A stretch of 64,000 nucleotides of DNA from Herbaspirillum rubrisubalbicans. GTDB taxonomy: Bacteria; Pseudomonadota; Gammaproteobacteria; Burkholderiales; Burkholderiaceae_D. Below, piece after piece: positions 8,212-17,598 of this stretch. The notes under the pieces were generated by a model. The model saw nothing but the letters and a program-made list of their open reading frames with translations. It did no database searches and had not been told where the DNA came from. The number at the start of each line of letters is the position of its first letter. Within the stretch, counting starts at the first letter, position 1. The position numbers and the translations under genes were made by a program. The stretch spans positions 3,720,001 through 3,784,000 of the forward strand of contig NZ_CP024996.1 in assembly GCF_003719195.1 (NCBI RefSeq), written 5' to 3'.

Positions 8212-9366
8212 TTATTTGCGCTTGCCGATCGGCACGAACTTCAAGTCTTCCGGGCCCACGTAGTTGGCCGAGGGGCGGATGATCTTGTTGTCGATGCGCT
8301 GCTCGATGATGTGCGCGGCCCAGCCCGAAGTGCGGGCAATGACGAACAGCGGCGTAAACATCGCGGTGGGCACGCCCATCATGTGGTAGGACACGGCCGA
8401 GAACCAGTCCAGGTTGGGGAACATCTTCTTGATGTCCCACATGACCGTTTCCAGGCGTTCGGCGATATCGAACATCTTGGTCGAACCGGCTTCCTTGGAG
8501 AGCTTGCGTGCCACTTCCTTGATGACCTTGTTGCGCGGGTCGGAGATGGTGTAGACCGGGTGACCGAAGCCGATCACCACTTCCTTGTTCTCGACGCGGC
8601 GACGGATGTCGGCTTCGGCTTCGTCGGGATTGTCATAGCGCTTCTGGATCTCGAAGGCCACTTCGTTGGCGCCGCCATGCTTGGGACCGCGCAGCGCACC
8701 GATGGCGCCGGTGATGGCCGAGTACATGTCCGAACCGGTACCGGCGATGACGCGGCCGGTGAAGGTGGAGGCATTGAATTCGTGTTCCGCGTACAGGATC
8801 AGCGAAGTGTGCATGGCCTTTTCCCAGGCCTCGGAGGGCTTTTCGCCATGCAGCAGGTGCAGGAAGTGGGCGCCGATGGAGTCGTCATCGGTCTCGACTT
8901 CGATGCGCTTGCCGTTGTGGCTGTAGTGGTACCAGTACAGCAGCATGGAACCGAGGGAAGCCATCAGGCGGTCGGCGATGTCGCGCGCGCCGGGGGTGTT
9001 GTGGTCATCCTTCTCGGGCAGCACGCAGCCCAGAGCCGACACGCCGGTGCGCATCACATCCATCGGGTGCGAGGCGGCCGGCAGCCATTCCAGCGCCGCC
9101 TTGACGTTGGCCGGCAGGCCGCGCAGGGCTTTCAGCTTGGCCTTGTAAGCGCGCAGTTCGGCCGCGGTGGGCAGCTTGCCATGCACCAGCAGGTGGGCGA
9201 TTTCTTCGAACTCGCAGCTATCGGCCACATCCAGGATGTCGTAGCCGCGATAGTGCAGGTCATTGCCGGTCTTGCCCACGGTACACAGGGCAGTGTTGCC
9301 GGCGGTGACGCCAGACAGGGCAACGGACTTCTTGGGCTTGAAACCTGCGGCTTGTTGTTCGCTCAT
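8212..9366 (-). CDS. prpC: 2-methylcitrate synthase
   Basis: 384 aa. It condenses propionyl-CoA with oxaloacetate to 2-methylcitrate. Citrate-synthase family residues are visible: His195 region [19 protein letters not shown] with His230, and IGFGHPVY with His269, with the catalytic Asp expected near NLDWFSA around residue 325. The short length and lack of the N-terminal extension seen in hexameric GltA, together with adjacency to prpB, identify it as PrpC. GAGGAG lies before the ATG. It is downstream of prpB with a 64-bp gap, probably one sigma-54-driven transcript. Confidence 0.94.
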   Translation of the reverse strand: MSEQQAAGFKPKKSVALSGVTAGNTALCTVGKTGNDLHYRGYDILDVADSCEFEEIAHLLVHGKLPTAAELRAYKAKLKALRGLPANVKAALEWLPAASHPMDVMRTGVSALGCVLPEKDDHNTPGARDIADRLMASLGSMLLYWYHYSHNGKRIEVETDDDSIGAHFLHLLHGEKPSEAWEKAMHTSLILYAEHEFNASTFTGRVIAGTGSDMYSAITGAIGALRGPKHGGANEVAFEIQKRYDNPDEAEADIRRRVENKEVVIGFGHPVYTISDPRNKVIKEVARKLSKEAGSTKMFDIAERLETVMWDIKKMFPNLDWFSAVSYHMMGVPTAMFTPLFVIARTSGWAAHIIEQRIDNKIIRPSANYVGPEDLKFVPIGKRK

Positions 9367-9430
9367 CGTGTGCTCCTCGTATTCGCTATTCGGTGAAAAC
9401 CATTATCGGAAGGGATTACTGATTGACGTC

Positions 9431-10321
9431 TTACTTGTTCTTCTGCTGGGCAAACAGCGCATCCAAGCGCTGCTCGTAGCTGTGGTAATCGATGCGGTCG
9501 TACAGTTCCATGCGGGTCTGCATGGTATCGACCACGTTCTTCTGGGTGCCGTCGCGGCGGATCGCCTGGTAGACGTTTTCGGCGGCCTTGTTCATGGCGC
9601 GGAAGGCCGACAGCGGGTAGAGCACCAGCCCGACGTCCGCGCCCTTCAATTCTTCCACCGTAAAGAGCGGGGTCGAGCCAAACTCGGTGATGTTGGCCAG
9701 GATCGGCACCTTGACCGCGTTGGCGAACTGCTGGTACATGGCCAGGTCGGTGATGGCTTCCGGGAAGATCATGTCGGCACCGGCCTCGACGCAAGCCACG
9801 GCGCGCTCCACGGCGGCCTCCAGGCCTTCCACGGCCAGCGCATCGGTGCGCGCCATGATGACGAAGTTGTCATCGGTGCGGGCATCCACGGCGGCCTTGA
9901 TGCGGTCCACCATTTCCTGCTTGCTGACGATTTCCTTGTTGGGACGATGGCCGCAGCGCTTGGCGCCGACCTGGTCTTCGATATGCATGGCAGCCGCGCC
10001 AAACTTGATCATCGACTTGACGGTACGCGCCACGTTGAAGGCCGAGGCACCGAAGCCGGTATCCACATCCACCAGCAACGGCAGGTCGCACACATCGGTG
10101 ATGCGGCGCACGTCGGTGAGCACGTCATCCAGACTGGAAATGCCCAGGTCGGGCAAGCCCAGCGAGCCGGCGGCCACGCCGCCACCGGACAGGTAGATCG
10201 CACGGAAACCGGCGCGCTTGGCCAGCAAAGCATGGTTGGCGTTGATCGCGCCGATGACTTGCAGCGGGGATTCTTCCTTGACGGCCTGGCGAAACGCTGC
10301 GCCTGCGGAGTGGAGAGCCAT
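9431..10321 (-). CDS. prpB: 2-methylisocitrate lyase
   Basis: 296 aa, ICL/PEP-mutase superfamily. It splits 2-methylisocitrate into pyruvate and succinate. The signature KRCGH places the catalytic cysteine at residue 123, the same number as in enteric PrpB; DVDTGFG and the metal-binding HIEDQ segment precede it. The ATG at 10321 (AAGGTG upstream) was chosen; the open frame upstream is non-conserved and contains the sigma-54 promoter. First gene of prpBC and divergent from prpR. No methylcitrate dehydratase (prpD or acnD/prpF) is present in the window. Confidence 0.95.
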   Translation of the reverse strand: MALHSAGAAFRQAVKEESPLQVIGAINANHALLAKRAGFRAIYLSGGGVAAGSLGLPDLGISSLDDVLTDVRRITDVCDLPLLVDVDTGFGASAFNVARTVKSMIKFGAAAMHIEDQVGAKRCGHRPNKEIVSKQEMVDRIKAAVDARTDDNFVIMARTDALAVEGLEAAVERAVACVEAGADMIFPEAITDLAMYQQFANAVKVPILANITEFGSTPLFTVEELKGADVGLVLYPLSAFRAMNKAAENVYQAIRRDGTQKNVVDTMQTRMELYDRIDYHSYEQRLDALFAQQKNK

Positions 10322-10421
10322 GGTGGACACCTTCTTGATAAGGGTAGGTTGCTGGATGGACGGGATGCTGGCGTGGCAGCGGTAGCGGGGCTGCCGACTG
10401 CGGTGCTTGTCGTTCACTATT

Positions 10422-10436
10422 GCAACGGTCGTGCCA
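10422..10436 (-). promoter_or_regulatory. sigma-54 promoter of prpBC
   Basis: On the minus strand the sequence reads TGGCAC-GACCG-TTGC, an exact match to the -24/-12 consensus TGGCAC-N5-TTGC. It lies about 100 bp upstream of the prpB start and fits activation by the divergently encoded sigma-54 activator PrpR. Confidence 0.9.
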
Positions 10437-10605
10437 TCGCAGTGCAGCATGGGATGCTTGGTCCTGCGAATAAACCTTCATACAGGCTGGAACCCACGTC
10501 AGATGGGGGATGTCAGCACCGACCCTGGTCGGCGGCGAGCAAGCTTTGTGGCTACCCGGACTTGATCTGGCACAAGCATCCCGGTTTCACCAGTGTTACA
10601 TTAAC

Positions 10606-10618
10606 GTTTCACTGAAAC
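10606..10618. promoter_or_regulatory. putative PrpR upstream activating site
   Basis: GTTTCA-c-TGAAAC is a perfect palindrome about 170 bp upstream of the prpB sigma-54 promoter and just before prpR. Further half-sites GTTTCA (10584-10589) and TGAAAC (10636-10641) flank it. Position and clustering suggest enhancer binding by PrpR plus autoregulation; binding itself is inferred. Confidence 0.55.
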
Positions 10619-10652
10619 ACATCGAACACTTAGGCTGAAACAAGCTGCCGCC

Positions 10653-12302
10653 ATGAAACGCCCTGCCCACTACGATCGTGATACCGACAAACCCGTGATC
10701 TGGACCGTCTCGGTCTCGCGCCTGTCGGAACTGTTCCGCGACATCACCCTGGAATTCGACGCCGTGGCCGACATCGAGCCCATCCAACTGGGCTTCGATG
10801 AAGCGGTGCGGCAGATCCGCGAGCGCCTGGCCAGCGAGCGCTGCGACGTGGTGATCTCGGCCGGCTCCAATGGAGCCTATCTCAAGAGCCGCCTGCCGGT
10901 GCCGGTGGTGGTGGCCCGTGCCAGCGGCTTCGACGTCATGCAGGCCTTGGCGCGCGCACGCCAGATCAGCGCGCGCATCGCCCTGGTCACCTACCAGGAA
11001 GCCATGCCGGCCTTGAGCGAGTTCCAGCAGATGTTTGGCCTGGATATCGTCCAGCGCACCTATGCCACCGAGGAAGATGCACGCGCCGTGGTGCATGAAT
11101 TGAAGGCCGCCGGCATCAAGGCAGTGGTCGGTGCCGGCCTGATCACCGACCTGGCCGAGGAAGCGGGAATGCAGGGCATCTTCCTGTATTCCGCGGCCAC
11201 CGTGCGCCAAGCCTTCGAGGATGCGCTGGAACTGGCGCGCCTGACGCAACTGGAAAGCACCCGCGGCCCCAGCCTGCCGGTGGCCGAGAACCTGCGCGCC
11301 CGGCATCACCTCAAGGATTTGCGGGGCGACTCGGCGGTGATGGAAACGGTGCGCCAATCCATTACGCTGTTTGCCCGCTCGCCGGCCAATGTGCTCATCC
11401 AGGGCGAGACTGGCACCGGCAAGGAACTGGCAGCGCAAGCCATCCACCGCGCCCATCCGCTGATGCAGGGCAAGACCCATGCCGCGCATCCCTTCGTGGC
11501 CATCAATTGCGGGGCGCTGGCCGAGTCGTTGCTGGAATCCGAACTGTTCGGTTATGAAGAGGGCGCCTTCACCGGCTCGCGCCGCGGTGGACGCCCCGGG
11601 GTATTCGAGGCCGCCCATCGCGGCAGCCTGCTGCTCGATGAAATCGGCGAGATGCCACTGCCCTTGCAGACGCGCCTGCTGCGCGTGCTGGAAGAACGGG
11701 AAGTGGTGCGGGTGGGCGGTACCCGACCGATTCCGGTACAGGTGCGCATCATCAGCGCCACCCATTGCGACCTGGAGGCGCGGGTGCGCGAGGGGCGTTT
11801 TCGGGCCGACCTGTATTACCGCTTAAGCGTATTGCGCCTGCAACTGCCGCCCTTGCGCGCGCGCCGCGAAGATATCCCGGCGCTGGCCGAGTGGCATCTC
11901 AAGCACGCGCTGGCGGCGCTGGATGCGCGAGCACACGCCAACCTGAGTGCGGAAATCCTGCGTTGCGCGCCGCTGCTGTGTGCATATGAGTGGCCGGGCA
12001 ATGTGCGCGAGCTGCGCAACCTGATGGAGCGGCTGGCGCTGTTTTTGGCCGCCGAACCGCTGCAGGCGTTGACGGCGGCGCTGATCCAGCGTGTGGCACC
12101 CGAGCTGGTGGCGCGCTCGGTCGATGCAAACACGGAACTGCCTGCTGTGGACGACATGGAAACTGCCCCCGACCTGGAAGACATCCACGCCGCGCTGCGT
12201 CGTTTCCGCGGCAACCGGGCCGCTGCTGCACGTCACCTGGGGATGAGCCGGACTACCTTGTGGCGCAAGTTGAAGGACGCGCAGCAAGAGGCGCAAGAAT
12301 GA
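10653..12302 (+). CDS. prpR: sigma-54-dependent propionate catabolism regulator
   Basis: 549 aa. Domains in order: PrpR_N sensor (about 10-190), which in this family binds 2-methylcitrate; AAA+ sigma-54 interaction domain with Walker A GETGTGKE near residue 255, the sigma-54 contact loop [11 protein letters not shown], Walker [10 protein letters not shown] and an arginine-rich [13 protein letters not shown] segment; and a Fis-type C-terminal helix-turn-helix ([20 protein letters not shown]). It is divergent from prpB, whose promoter is of the sigma-54 class. Confidence 0.94.
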   Translation: MKRPAHYDRDTDKPVIWTVSVSRLSELFRDITLEFDAVADIEPIQLGFDEAVRQIRERLASERCDVVISAGSNGAYLKSRLPVPVVVARASGFDVMQALARARQISARIALVTYQEAMPALSEFQQMFGLDIVQRTYATEEDARAVVHELKAAGIKAVVGAGLITDLAEEAGMQGIFLYSAATVRQAFEDALELARLTQLESTRGPSLPVAENLRARHHLKDLRGDSAVMETVRQSITLFARSPANVLIQGETGTGKELAAQAIHRAHPLMQGKTHAAHPFVAINCGALAESLLESELFGYEEGAFTGSRRGGRPGVFEAAHRGSLLLDEIGEMPLPLQTRLLRVLEEREVVRVGGTRPIPVQVRIISATHCDLEARVREGRFRADLYYRLSVLRLQLPPLRARREDIPALAEWHLKHALAALDARAHANLSAEILRCAPLLCAYEWPGNVRELRNLMERLALFLAAEPLQALTAALIQRVAPELVARSVDANTELPAVDDMETAPDLEDIHAALRRFRGNRAAAARHLGMSRTTLWRKLKDAQQEAQE

Positions 12303-12394
12303 GTTCAGAATGCGTGAAAAACGCGCGCAAAGAGAAAATCATTTATCAAATTCACCCGCACTTCCTGCACCCTGATAATCCCCTGCACTGCGCC

Positions 12395-12424
12395 TTGACA
12401 GTGCCGCATCGCGCCGCCTATCCT
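12395..12424 (+). promoter_or_regulatory. sigma-70 promoter of MHS-type transporter
   Basis: TTGACA (12395-12400), 18-bp spacer, TATCCT (12419-12424), about 125 bp before the MFS gene start. It suggests expression independent of prpR transcription. Confidence 0.6.
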
Positions 12425-12556
12425 CGCCCGCTGTAACGGCCAGTACCGTCACAGGAGCCCACCACAACCACCCATAGTCAGGCCGCGATCTTGGCCCAGC
12501 AGAGGCCGGCGCAGCGTGCTGTTCCTCCATCCACAGCCATCCATCAGGGAGTCCCC

Positions 12557-13840
12557 ATGACCAGCAACACCACGGCGCCAGGCGCCGGCACCACGCATCC
12601 GCAAGCGCGGCGTGCGATCATCTCTTCGTCCATCGGCAATGCGCTCGAATGGTTCGACATCCTCATCTACGGCGCTTTTGCCGTGGTGATCGCCAAGCAG
12701 TTCTTCCCCACCGGGGACGACAGCGTGTCGCTGCTGCTGACCTTTGCCACCTTTGGCGTGTCCTTCTTCATGCGTCCGCTGGGTGCGGTGGTGCTGGGTG
12801 CCTACTCCGACCGCGCCGGCCGCAAGGCGGCGCTGATGCTGTCCATCACCTTGATGACCATCGGCACGGCCATGATCGCCTTCATGCCCAGCTATGCCAG
12901 CATCGGCTTGCTGGCCCCGGCCGGCATCGCGCTGGGCAAGATGATCCAGGGCTTCTCGGCCGGTGGTGAATTCGGCAGCTCCACCGCCTTCCTGGTGGAA
13001 CACGCACCGCACCGCCGCGGCTTCTTCTCCAGCTGGCAGGTCGCCAGCCAAGGCATCAGCCTGCTGCTGGCCGCCGTCTTCGGCGCCGTGCTCAACAACC
13101 TGCTCACGCCCGAACAACTGGCCTCCTGGGGCTGGCGCGTGCCTTTCATCTTCGGCCTGTTGATCGCACCGGCCGGCATCTACATCCGTCGCAACCTGGA
13201 AGAAGCCCCCGAGTTCGAGCAAGCCAGCGAAAAGACCAAGGCGCCGCTGCGCGATACCTTCGCCCATCAGAAGATGCGCCTGCTGATCGGCGCCGGCAGC
13301 GTCATCATGGCCACCGTCTCGGTCTACCTGTCGCTGTACATCCCGACCTACGCGGTCAAGCAACTGGGCCTGCCGGCCTGGTCCTCGTTTGCCGCCATGT
13401 CGGTGGCCGGCCTGATCATGTTCATAGGCTCGCCGCTGGTGGGCGCGCTGTCCGACAAGATCGGCCGCACGCCCTTCATGATCGCCAGCAGCGCGCTCTA
13501 CATCGTGCTGACCTATCCGATGTTCGTGTTCCTGACCAACTCGCCGGGCTTCCTGCAACTGCTGTTGCTGCAGACCGTCATCGGCGTGCTCATGACCATG
13601 TACTTCGCGGCCATGCCGGCGCTGTTGGCCGACATCTTCCCGGTGGCCACGCGCGGCACCGGCATGTCGCTGGCCTATAACATCGCCGTGACCCTGTTCG
13701 GCGGTTTTGCCGGCCTCATCATCACCTGGCTCATCGACGTCACCGGCGACAAGCTGTCGGTGAGCTACTTCGTCATCTTCGGCGCGGTGTTGAGCCTGGC
13801 GGCCTCGACGGCGGCACGCTACGTCTTGCGTCTGCGCTGA
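12557..13840 (+). CDS. MFS transporter, metabolite:H+ symporter (MHS) type
   Basis: 427 aa with about 12 hydrophobic segments. The start region SSSIGNALEWFDILIYGAFA is the hallmark of the MHS subfamily (KgtP, ShiA, ProP, CitA), and YSDRAGRKAAL carries the MFS loop 2-3 signature; QGFSAGGEFGSS is also typical. Members import organic acids by proton symport. The neighbouring prp genes make propionate or a C4/C6 acid a reasonable but unproven substrate. AGGGAG lies before the ATG at 12557. A hairpin follows the stop codon. Confidence 0.85.
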   Translation: MTSNTTAPGAGTTHPQARRAIISSSIGNALEWFDILIYGAFAVVIAKQFFPTGDDSVSLLLTFATFGVSFFMRPLGAVVLGAYSDRAGRKAALMLSITLMTIGTAMIAFMPSYASIGLLAPAGIALGKMIQGFSAGGEFGSSTAFLVEHAPHRRGFFSSWQVASQGISLLLAAVFGAVLNNLLTPEQLASWGWRVPFIFGLLIAPAGIYIRRNLEEAPEFEQASEKTKAPLRDTFAHQKMRLLIGAGSVIMATVSVYLSLYIPTYAVKQLGLPAWSSFAAMSVAGLIMFIGSPLVGALSDKIGRTPFMIASSALYIVLTYPMFVFLTNSPGFLQLLLLQTVIGVLMTMYFAAMPALLADIFPVATRGTGMSLAYNIAVTLFGGFAGLIITWLIDVTGDKLSVSYFVIFGAVLSLAASTAARYVLRLR

Positions 13841-13849
13841 TCGAAACGA

Positions 13850-13873
13850 CCTGCTGCCTGCTACGGCAGCAGG
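13850..13873 (+). terminator. hairpin after MFS gene
   Basis: CCTGCTGCC (13850-13858) pairs with GGCAGCAGG (13865-13873) just past the stop codon. No T-run follows, so termination efficiency is uncertain. Confidence 0.45.
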
Positions 13874-14280
13874 TCCGACCCTGCCGGGGCGGCCTTCCTT
13901 CCGCCCTGCCCCGAATCGCTTTCTCACCGGGCGCGATCACTTCCCGTTGGCTTCTGCCGTCCGTGCACATCGGCAATAAACTACATATTGTGTTTGGGTT
14001 TTACCCCCATTAAAGTGCGGTGCGCGTCTCGCCAAAGCAACGCCTGGCAATACCTGGTGAGACGTACATTCGCGTTCCGGTATGCCCTGCAGACGTAGCC
14101 CGACGACCCCGACGAAGCCGCCAGACACGCTCTTCATAGCGATGAAAAACTTCGTCGGTACCATGCCAGGAAATAGTGACTGGCCGAGGCGCGCAAGCCA
14201 CCAGGCCAGGCAGCCCGAGCATCCGTCATCCACCGCGCCGGTCGCCTTGAGGGCGCTGGTTGCATCCCCCGGGGTCTATC
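13874..14280. other. structured leader region of chemoreceptor gene
   Basis: About 400 bp with no credible gene. Two nested stem-loops can be drawn on the plus strand: 14026-14034 with 14055-14063 (9 bp, one G-U) and 14109-14117 (CCGACGAAG) with 14150-14158 (CTTCGTCGG), the latter enclosing an inner TTCAT-agcg-ATGAA stem at 14133-14146. A weak FliA-like pair TAAAG (14011-14015) and GCCAAAGC (14031-14038) is also present. No known riboswitch consensus could be fitted. Confidence 0.4.
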
Positions 14281-15927
14281 GTGAATTTCCGAAACACCAA
14301 AGTCGCCACCCAGTTGATGCTGGGCTTTTCCATCCTGATCCTGTTCATGGCCGCGCTGGGCGGCAATGCTCTTTACCTGATGGGCAACATCAACAGGCAA
14401 CTCAACGACGTCCAGACCAACTGGATGCCCAGCGTGACGACAGCACAGACCATGCTGGCCGAAATGCGGGCGGTCAACTTGGCGCAATACCGCGCCCTCA
14501 CCGCCAACAACGCGCAACGGATGCAGGATGCCAAGACCCGCATCGCAGCTGCCCTGGGGCGCTACAGCAAGGCTGCCGAACAGTATCGACATCTCATCAG
14601 CACGCCAGAGGAACAGAAGGCCTTCGATGAGCTGCAGGACTTGCTGACCCGTTACCAGCAGATCGGCGACCAGTTGCTGCAGACCGTCGAGCAAGGCAAT
14701 GAAATCGAAGCCGCCAATATCATGAAGGACACGCTCTATCCGGTGCGCACCGCCATGGAAGCGAAGATCCAGCAGATCATCCGCATCAACCAGCAAGGCG
14801 CCGCCCAGGCCGCCGAACAGGGCCAAGCCAGTTATACCCGCAGTCACGGGATCATCATCGCCTTCACCGTGGCCGCCACCGTGGCCGGCCTGGCCATTGC
14901 GCTATTGATCAGCCGCCGCCTCACCCGCCAGTTGGGTGGCGAGCCGGGCCAGGCGATGTGGCTGTCGGGCCAGATTGCGGCCGGCAACCTGGCGGCCCGG
15001 CTGGAATTGAAAAGCCATGACACCAGCAGCCTGATGCGTTCGCTGATGATCATGCGCGACCAGCTCAGCGGCCTGGTGGGCCAGATCAAGCACGCCAGCA
15101 GCTCGATCCACGTGGCCGCGCACGAGATTGCGCAAGGCAATATCGATCTCTCGCAACGCACGGAGGAACAAGCGGCCTCGCTGGAAGAAACCGCCTCCAG
15201 CATGGAACAACTGACCAGCACCGTGCAGCAGAACGCCAACAACGCCCGCCAGGCCAGCGGCATGGCCAGTGCAGGGGCGGAAGTGGCGCACCGGGGCGAA
15301 GCCGAAATCGCCCAGGTGGTGACGACCATGCGGGAGATGAGCGTGAGCTCACACCAGATGTCTGACATCATCAGCGTCATCGAGGGCATTTCCTTCCAGA
15401 CCAATATCCTGGCCTTGAATGCTGCCGTAGAAGCGGCGCGTGCCGGCGAAAATGGACGCGGCTTTGCGGTGGTCGCCACCGAAGTGCGCGCGCTGGCCCA
15501 ACGCAGCGCGGCAGCGGCCAAGGAAATCAAGGACTTGATCGAGAACTCGGTGAACCGCATCCAGAGCGGCACGCGCCTGGTCGAAGCAGCCGGTGACACG
15601 ATTGCCGAGATCCTGCAATCGAGCAGCCGCACCACGACATTGATGAAGGAAATCGCCGCCGCCTCCGAAGAACAGAGCGCAGGCATCGGCCAGGTCAATA
15701 CCGCCATCGTGCAAATGGACCAGGTCACGCAGCAGAATGCGGCCCTGGTCGAACAGGCGGCAGCCGCTGCACAAGCCATGATGCAACAGGCACAGGCGCT
15801 GACCGAGGCGGTCTCGATGTTCACGCTGGAGGATGCTGCGCTGGCGACCCTGCCAGGCGTGGCTGCGAGCGGTTTGCCGGCACCTGCCAGGCAGGTCAGG
15901 GGGATGGCGAGGCCGGCGCTGAACTGA
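14281..15927 (+). CDS. methyl-accepting chemotaxis protein (4HB-type sensor)
   Basis: 548 aa. N-terminal TM helix (about 12-32), a periplasmic four-helix-bundle-like sensor (about 35-185), second TM (about 190-210), HAMP, and a long cytoplasmic signalling coiled coil whose hairpin tip is [20 protein letters not shown], followed by [17 protein letters not shown]. It relays ligand occupancy to CheA/CheW. The GTG at 14281 gives the family-type N-terminus [12 protein letters not shown]; an in-frame TTG at 14260 has a better placed GAGGG and is the alternative. Unlike the two other receptors in this window, it lacks the C-terminal WEEF tether. Confidence 0.92.
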   Translation: MNFRNTKVATQLMLGFSILILFMAALGGNALYLMGNINRQLNDVQTNWMPSVTTAQTMLAEMRAVNLAQYRALTANNAQRMQDAKTRIAAALGRYSKAAEQYRHLISTPEEQKAFDELQDLLTRYQQIGDQLLQTVEQGNEIEAANIMKDTLYPVRTAMEAKIQQIIRINQQGAAQAAEQGQASYTRSHGIIIAFTVAATVAGLAIALLISRRLTRQLGGEPGQAMWLSGQIAAGNLAARLELKSHDTSSLMRSLMIMRDQLSGLVGQIKHASSSIHVAAHEIAQGNIDLSQRTEEQAASLEETASSMEQLTSTVQQNANNARQASGMASAGAEVAHRGEAEIAQVVTTMREMSVSSHQMSDIISVIEGISFQTNILALNAAVEAARAGENGRGFAVVATEVRALAQRSAAAAKEIKDLIENSVNRIQSGTRLVEAAGDTIAEILQSSSRTTTLMKEIAAASEEQSAGIGQVNTAIVQMDQVTQQNAALVEQAAAAAQAMMQQAQALTEAVSMFTLEDAALATLPGVAASGLPAPARQVRGMARPALN

Positions 15928-16402
15928 GCCTCGCCCCAATAATCCTATAAATGATTTACATGAATTAAAGGCAGGCCATCTCGGAGACGATCTTCTTGCT
16001 CGCTTCTGGTCGATGACCAAGCCATGGCAGATATCAGAGCTCTGAGCGCCTGCCCTGTCAGCAAAGGACGCCTACGACTCCCTTCGATGTCGTAGGTGTC
16101 ATCTCAGAAAACAGAAAATAAATACGCTAAGCCCAGCGTCGTGACACGCGCAGACAAACGCCAACTGGTAAGTGCGGGCCGCTACCCAATGCAAGAGCTG
16201 CTCTCCCTTGCCACGATTCCGGGCGAGGCTCCCCTTGACCAAGCTCATTCGGTCGCAACTCCCCGCCATCACTGGCCTATTGGCCGAACCTGCCGGCCAC
16301 CGACTCGGTGATTCCACGACCCAGGCCCTATCGTCCTGCGGCAAAAGTTTGTTGCCCACTCCTCGCATTCCCGAACAGATTCTGAAAAAGTGGTTGACCT
16401 CT
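15928..16402. other. intergenic region, no gene
   Basis: About 475 bp. The only clear structure is a hairpin 16067-16078 / 16089-16100 (GACGCCTACGAC with GTCGTAGGTGTC, one G-U pair), not followed by T residues. Short open frames here lack coding character. Confidence 0.45.
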
Positions 16403-16422
16403 GAGAATGCTCGTTCTACTAT
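16394..16422 (+). promoter_or_regulatory. sigma-70 promoter of tetR-DUF1348 operon
   Basis: TTGACC (16394-16399), 17-bp spacer, TACTAT (16417-16422), about 35 bp before the TetR start. The -10 element lies inside the operator palindrome. Confidence 0.75.
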
Positions 16423-16441
16423 GTGTAGAACGATCATTCTC
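16403..16441. promoter_or_regulatory. TetR-type operator (autoregulatory)
   Basis: A 17-bp inverted repeat: 16403-16419 (GAGAATGCTCGTTCTAC) and 16425-16441 are complementary except for one base, with 5-bp spacer TATGT. It overlaps the -10 element of the promoter directly upstream of the TetR gene, so repression by TetR itself is the obvious reading. Confidence 0.82.
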
Positions 16442-16455
16442 ATGCAGAGGTTCCC

Positions 16456-17055
16456 ATGGATTCTTCAGACGACGCATCCCTTACCTCCCGCCTGTTGGCG
16501 ACCACGGAAAAGCTGATTTATTCGGGCGGCATTCATGCCACCGGCATGGACGCCATCGTCAAGGAGTCCGGTGTAGCGCGACGTAGTATCTACCGGCTCT
16601 ACGCGAACAAGGAGGAGTTGGTGGCGGCCGCTCTGCTGGCGCGGGACCAGCGTTGGATGTCGTGGTTTGTTGGTGCGACTTCACAGACCAGCGCACCGAT
16701 GGCGCGCCTGGAGTCGATCTTCCCTGCGCTACGCCAATGGTTCGAGAGTGAAGACTTCCATGGCTGCGCGTTCATCAATGCCGCCGGTGAGCTGGGGAAG
16801 ACCCATCCCGACATCGGCGCTGTCTCGGCGCTGCATAAGCAGCGTCTGCGTTCCTATCTTCGGGAGCTGACCAGTGCGTCAGGCTTGGCCAATCCCGATG
16901 AAGTCGCCAACTATTTTCTTATCCTGATCGACGGCGCAACAGCAGTTGCAATGGTCACCGGTGATGCGAGTGCCGCCGATAGTGCTGGCAGGGCGGCCGC
17001 CCTGCTTTTATCGACCCTGCCGCAAGAGGCAGGATCAAGTTCACCTACCCGTTGA
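16456..17055 (+). CDS. TetR family transcriptional regulator
   Basis: 199 aa. N-terminal TetR_N helix-turn-helix (about 10-56: GIHATGMDAIVKESGVARRSIYRLYANKEELV), followed by a helical ligand-binding domain. AGAGG lies 7 bases before the ATG. Its gene starts just downstream of a near-perfect 17-bp operator covering its own promoter, and it is followed after 9 bp by the DUF1348 gene, the probable regulated partner. Ligand unknown; pairs of this kind are often induced by small electrophiles or aromatic compounds, which is only a family-level expectation. Confidence 0.93.
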   Translation: MDSSDDASLTSRLLATTEKLIYSGGIHATGMDAIVKESGVARRSIYRLYANKEELVAAALLARDQRWMSWFVGATSQTSAPMARLESIFPALRQWFESEDFHGCAFINAAGELGKTHPDIGAVSALHKQRLRSYLRELTSASGLANPDEVANYFLILIDGATAVAMVTGDASAADSAGRAAALLLSTLPQEAGSSSPTR

Positions 17056-17064
17056 GGTCCTATC

Positions 17065-17544
17065 ATGTCATCCAATACCGAAGTCCGTCCTCCCCTTCCG
17101 CCGTTCACCCTAGAGTCCGCCATTCAGAAGGTGCGCCTTGCTGAAGATGGCTGGAACACCCGCGACGCCGCGAAGGTGTCGCTTGCCTACAGCCTGGATA
17201 CCCGCTGGCGCAATCGCGCCGAGTTCGCCAATGGCCGTGACCAGGCGCGTGCCTTCCTTGAGCGCAAGTGGGCCAAGGAGCTGGAATACCGTCTCATCAA
17301 GGAACTGTGGGCCTTTACCGGCAACCGCATTGCTGTGCGCTACGCCTATGAATGGCGCGACGATTCCGGCAACTGGTTCCGCTCCTATGGCAATGAGAAT
17401 TGGGAATTCAAGGAAGACGGGCTGATGGTCAACCGCTACGCCTGCATCAATGATCGCCCCATCGCCGAAAGCGAAAGGCTGTTCCGCTGGCCGCTGGGGC
17501 GCCGTCCTGACGATCACCCGGGACTTTCCGAGCTGGGACTCTAA
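17065..17544 (+). CDS. DUF1348 / NTF2-like (SnoaL-fold) protein
   Basis: 159 aa. It matches the DUF1348 family (nuclear transport factor 2-like cone fold): [41 protein letters not shown], and [24 protein letters not shown] appear in the expected order. NTF2-like proteins bind small hydrophobic ligands or act as isomerases/dehydratases; no activity is established for this family as far as I know. GAGG precedes the ATG. Cotranscribed with the TetR gene and ended by a strong terminator. Confidence 0.88.
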   Translation: MSSNTEVRPPLPPFTLESAIQKVRLAEDGWNTRDAAKVSLAYSLDTRWRNRAEFANGRDQARAFLERKWAKELEYRLIKELWAFTGNRIAVRYAYEWRDDSGNWFRSYGNENWEFKEDGLMVNRYACINDRPIAESERLFRWPLGRRPDDHPGLSELGL

Positions 17545-17550
17545 GCGCAT

Positions 17551-17593
17551 AAAAATGATGGCCTGGCTCTCACGATCCAGGCCATTTCGTTTT
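17551..17593. terminator. bidirectional terminator, TetR operon / LysR gene
   Basis: ATGGCCTGG (17558-17566) pairs with CCAGGCCAT (17577-17585), flanked by AAAAA on the left and TTCGTTTT on the right, so it can serve both convergent units. It closely resembles the hairpin at 20415-20442. Confidence 0.85.
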
Positions 17594-17598
17594 AGCCA

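Noticed and set aside
7324..9396. 690-codon open frame on the plus strand across prpC
   Set aside because: Antisense to prpC and the lipoprotein gene; composition artefact of high GC3, no family pattern.
13981..14280. c-di-GMP-I riboswitch in the MCP leader
   Set aside because: Stems exist, but the conserved core and receptor sequences of that riboswitch could not be fitted in the right order.
15940..15965. Similarity of ATAAATGATTTACAT near 15950 to the palindrome at 4278-4315
   Set aside because: Only one arm is similar and there is no inverted repeat; likely chance in AT-rich intergenic sequence.
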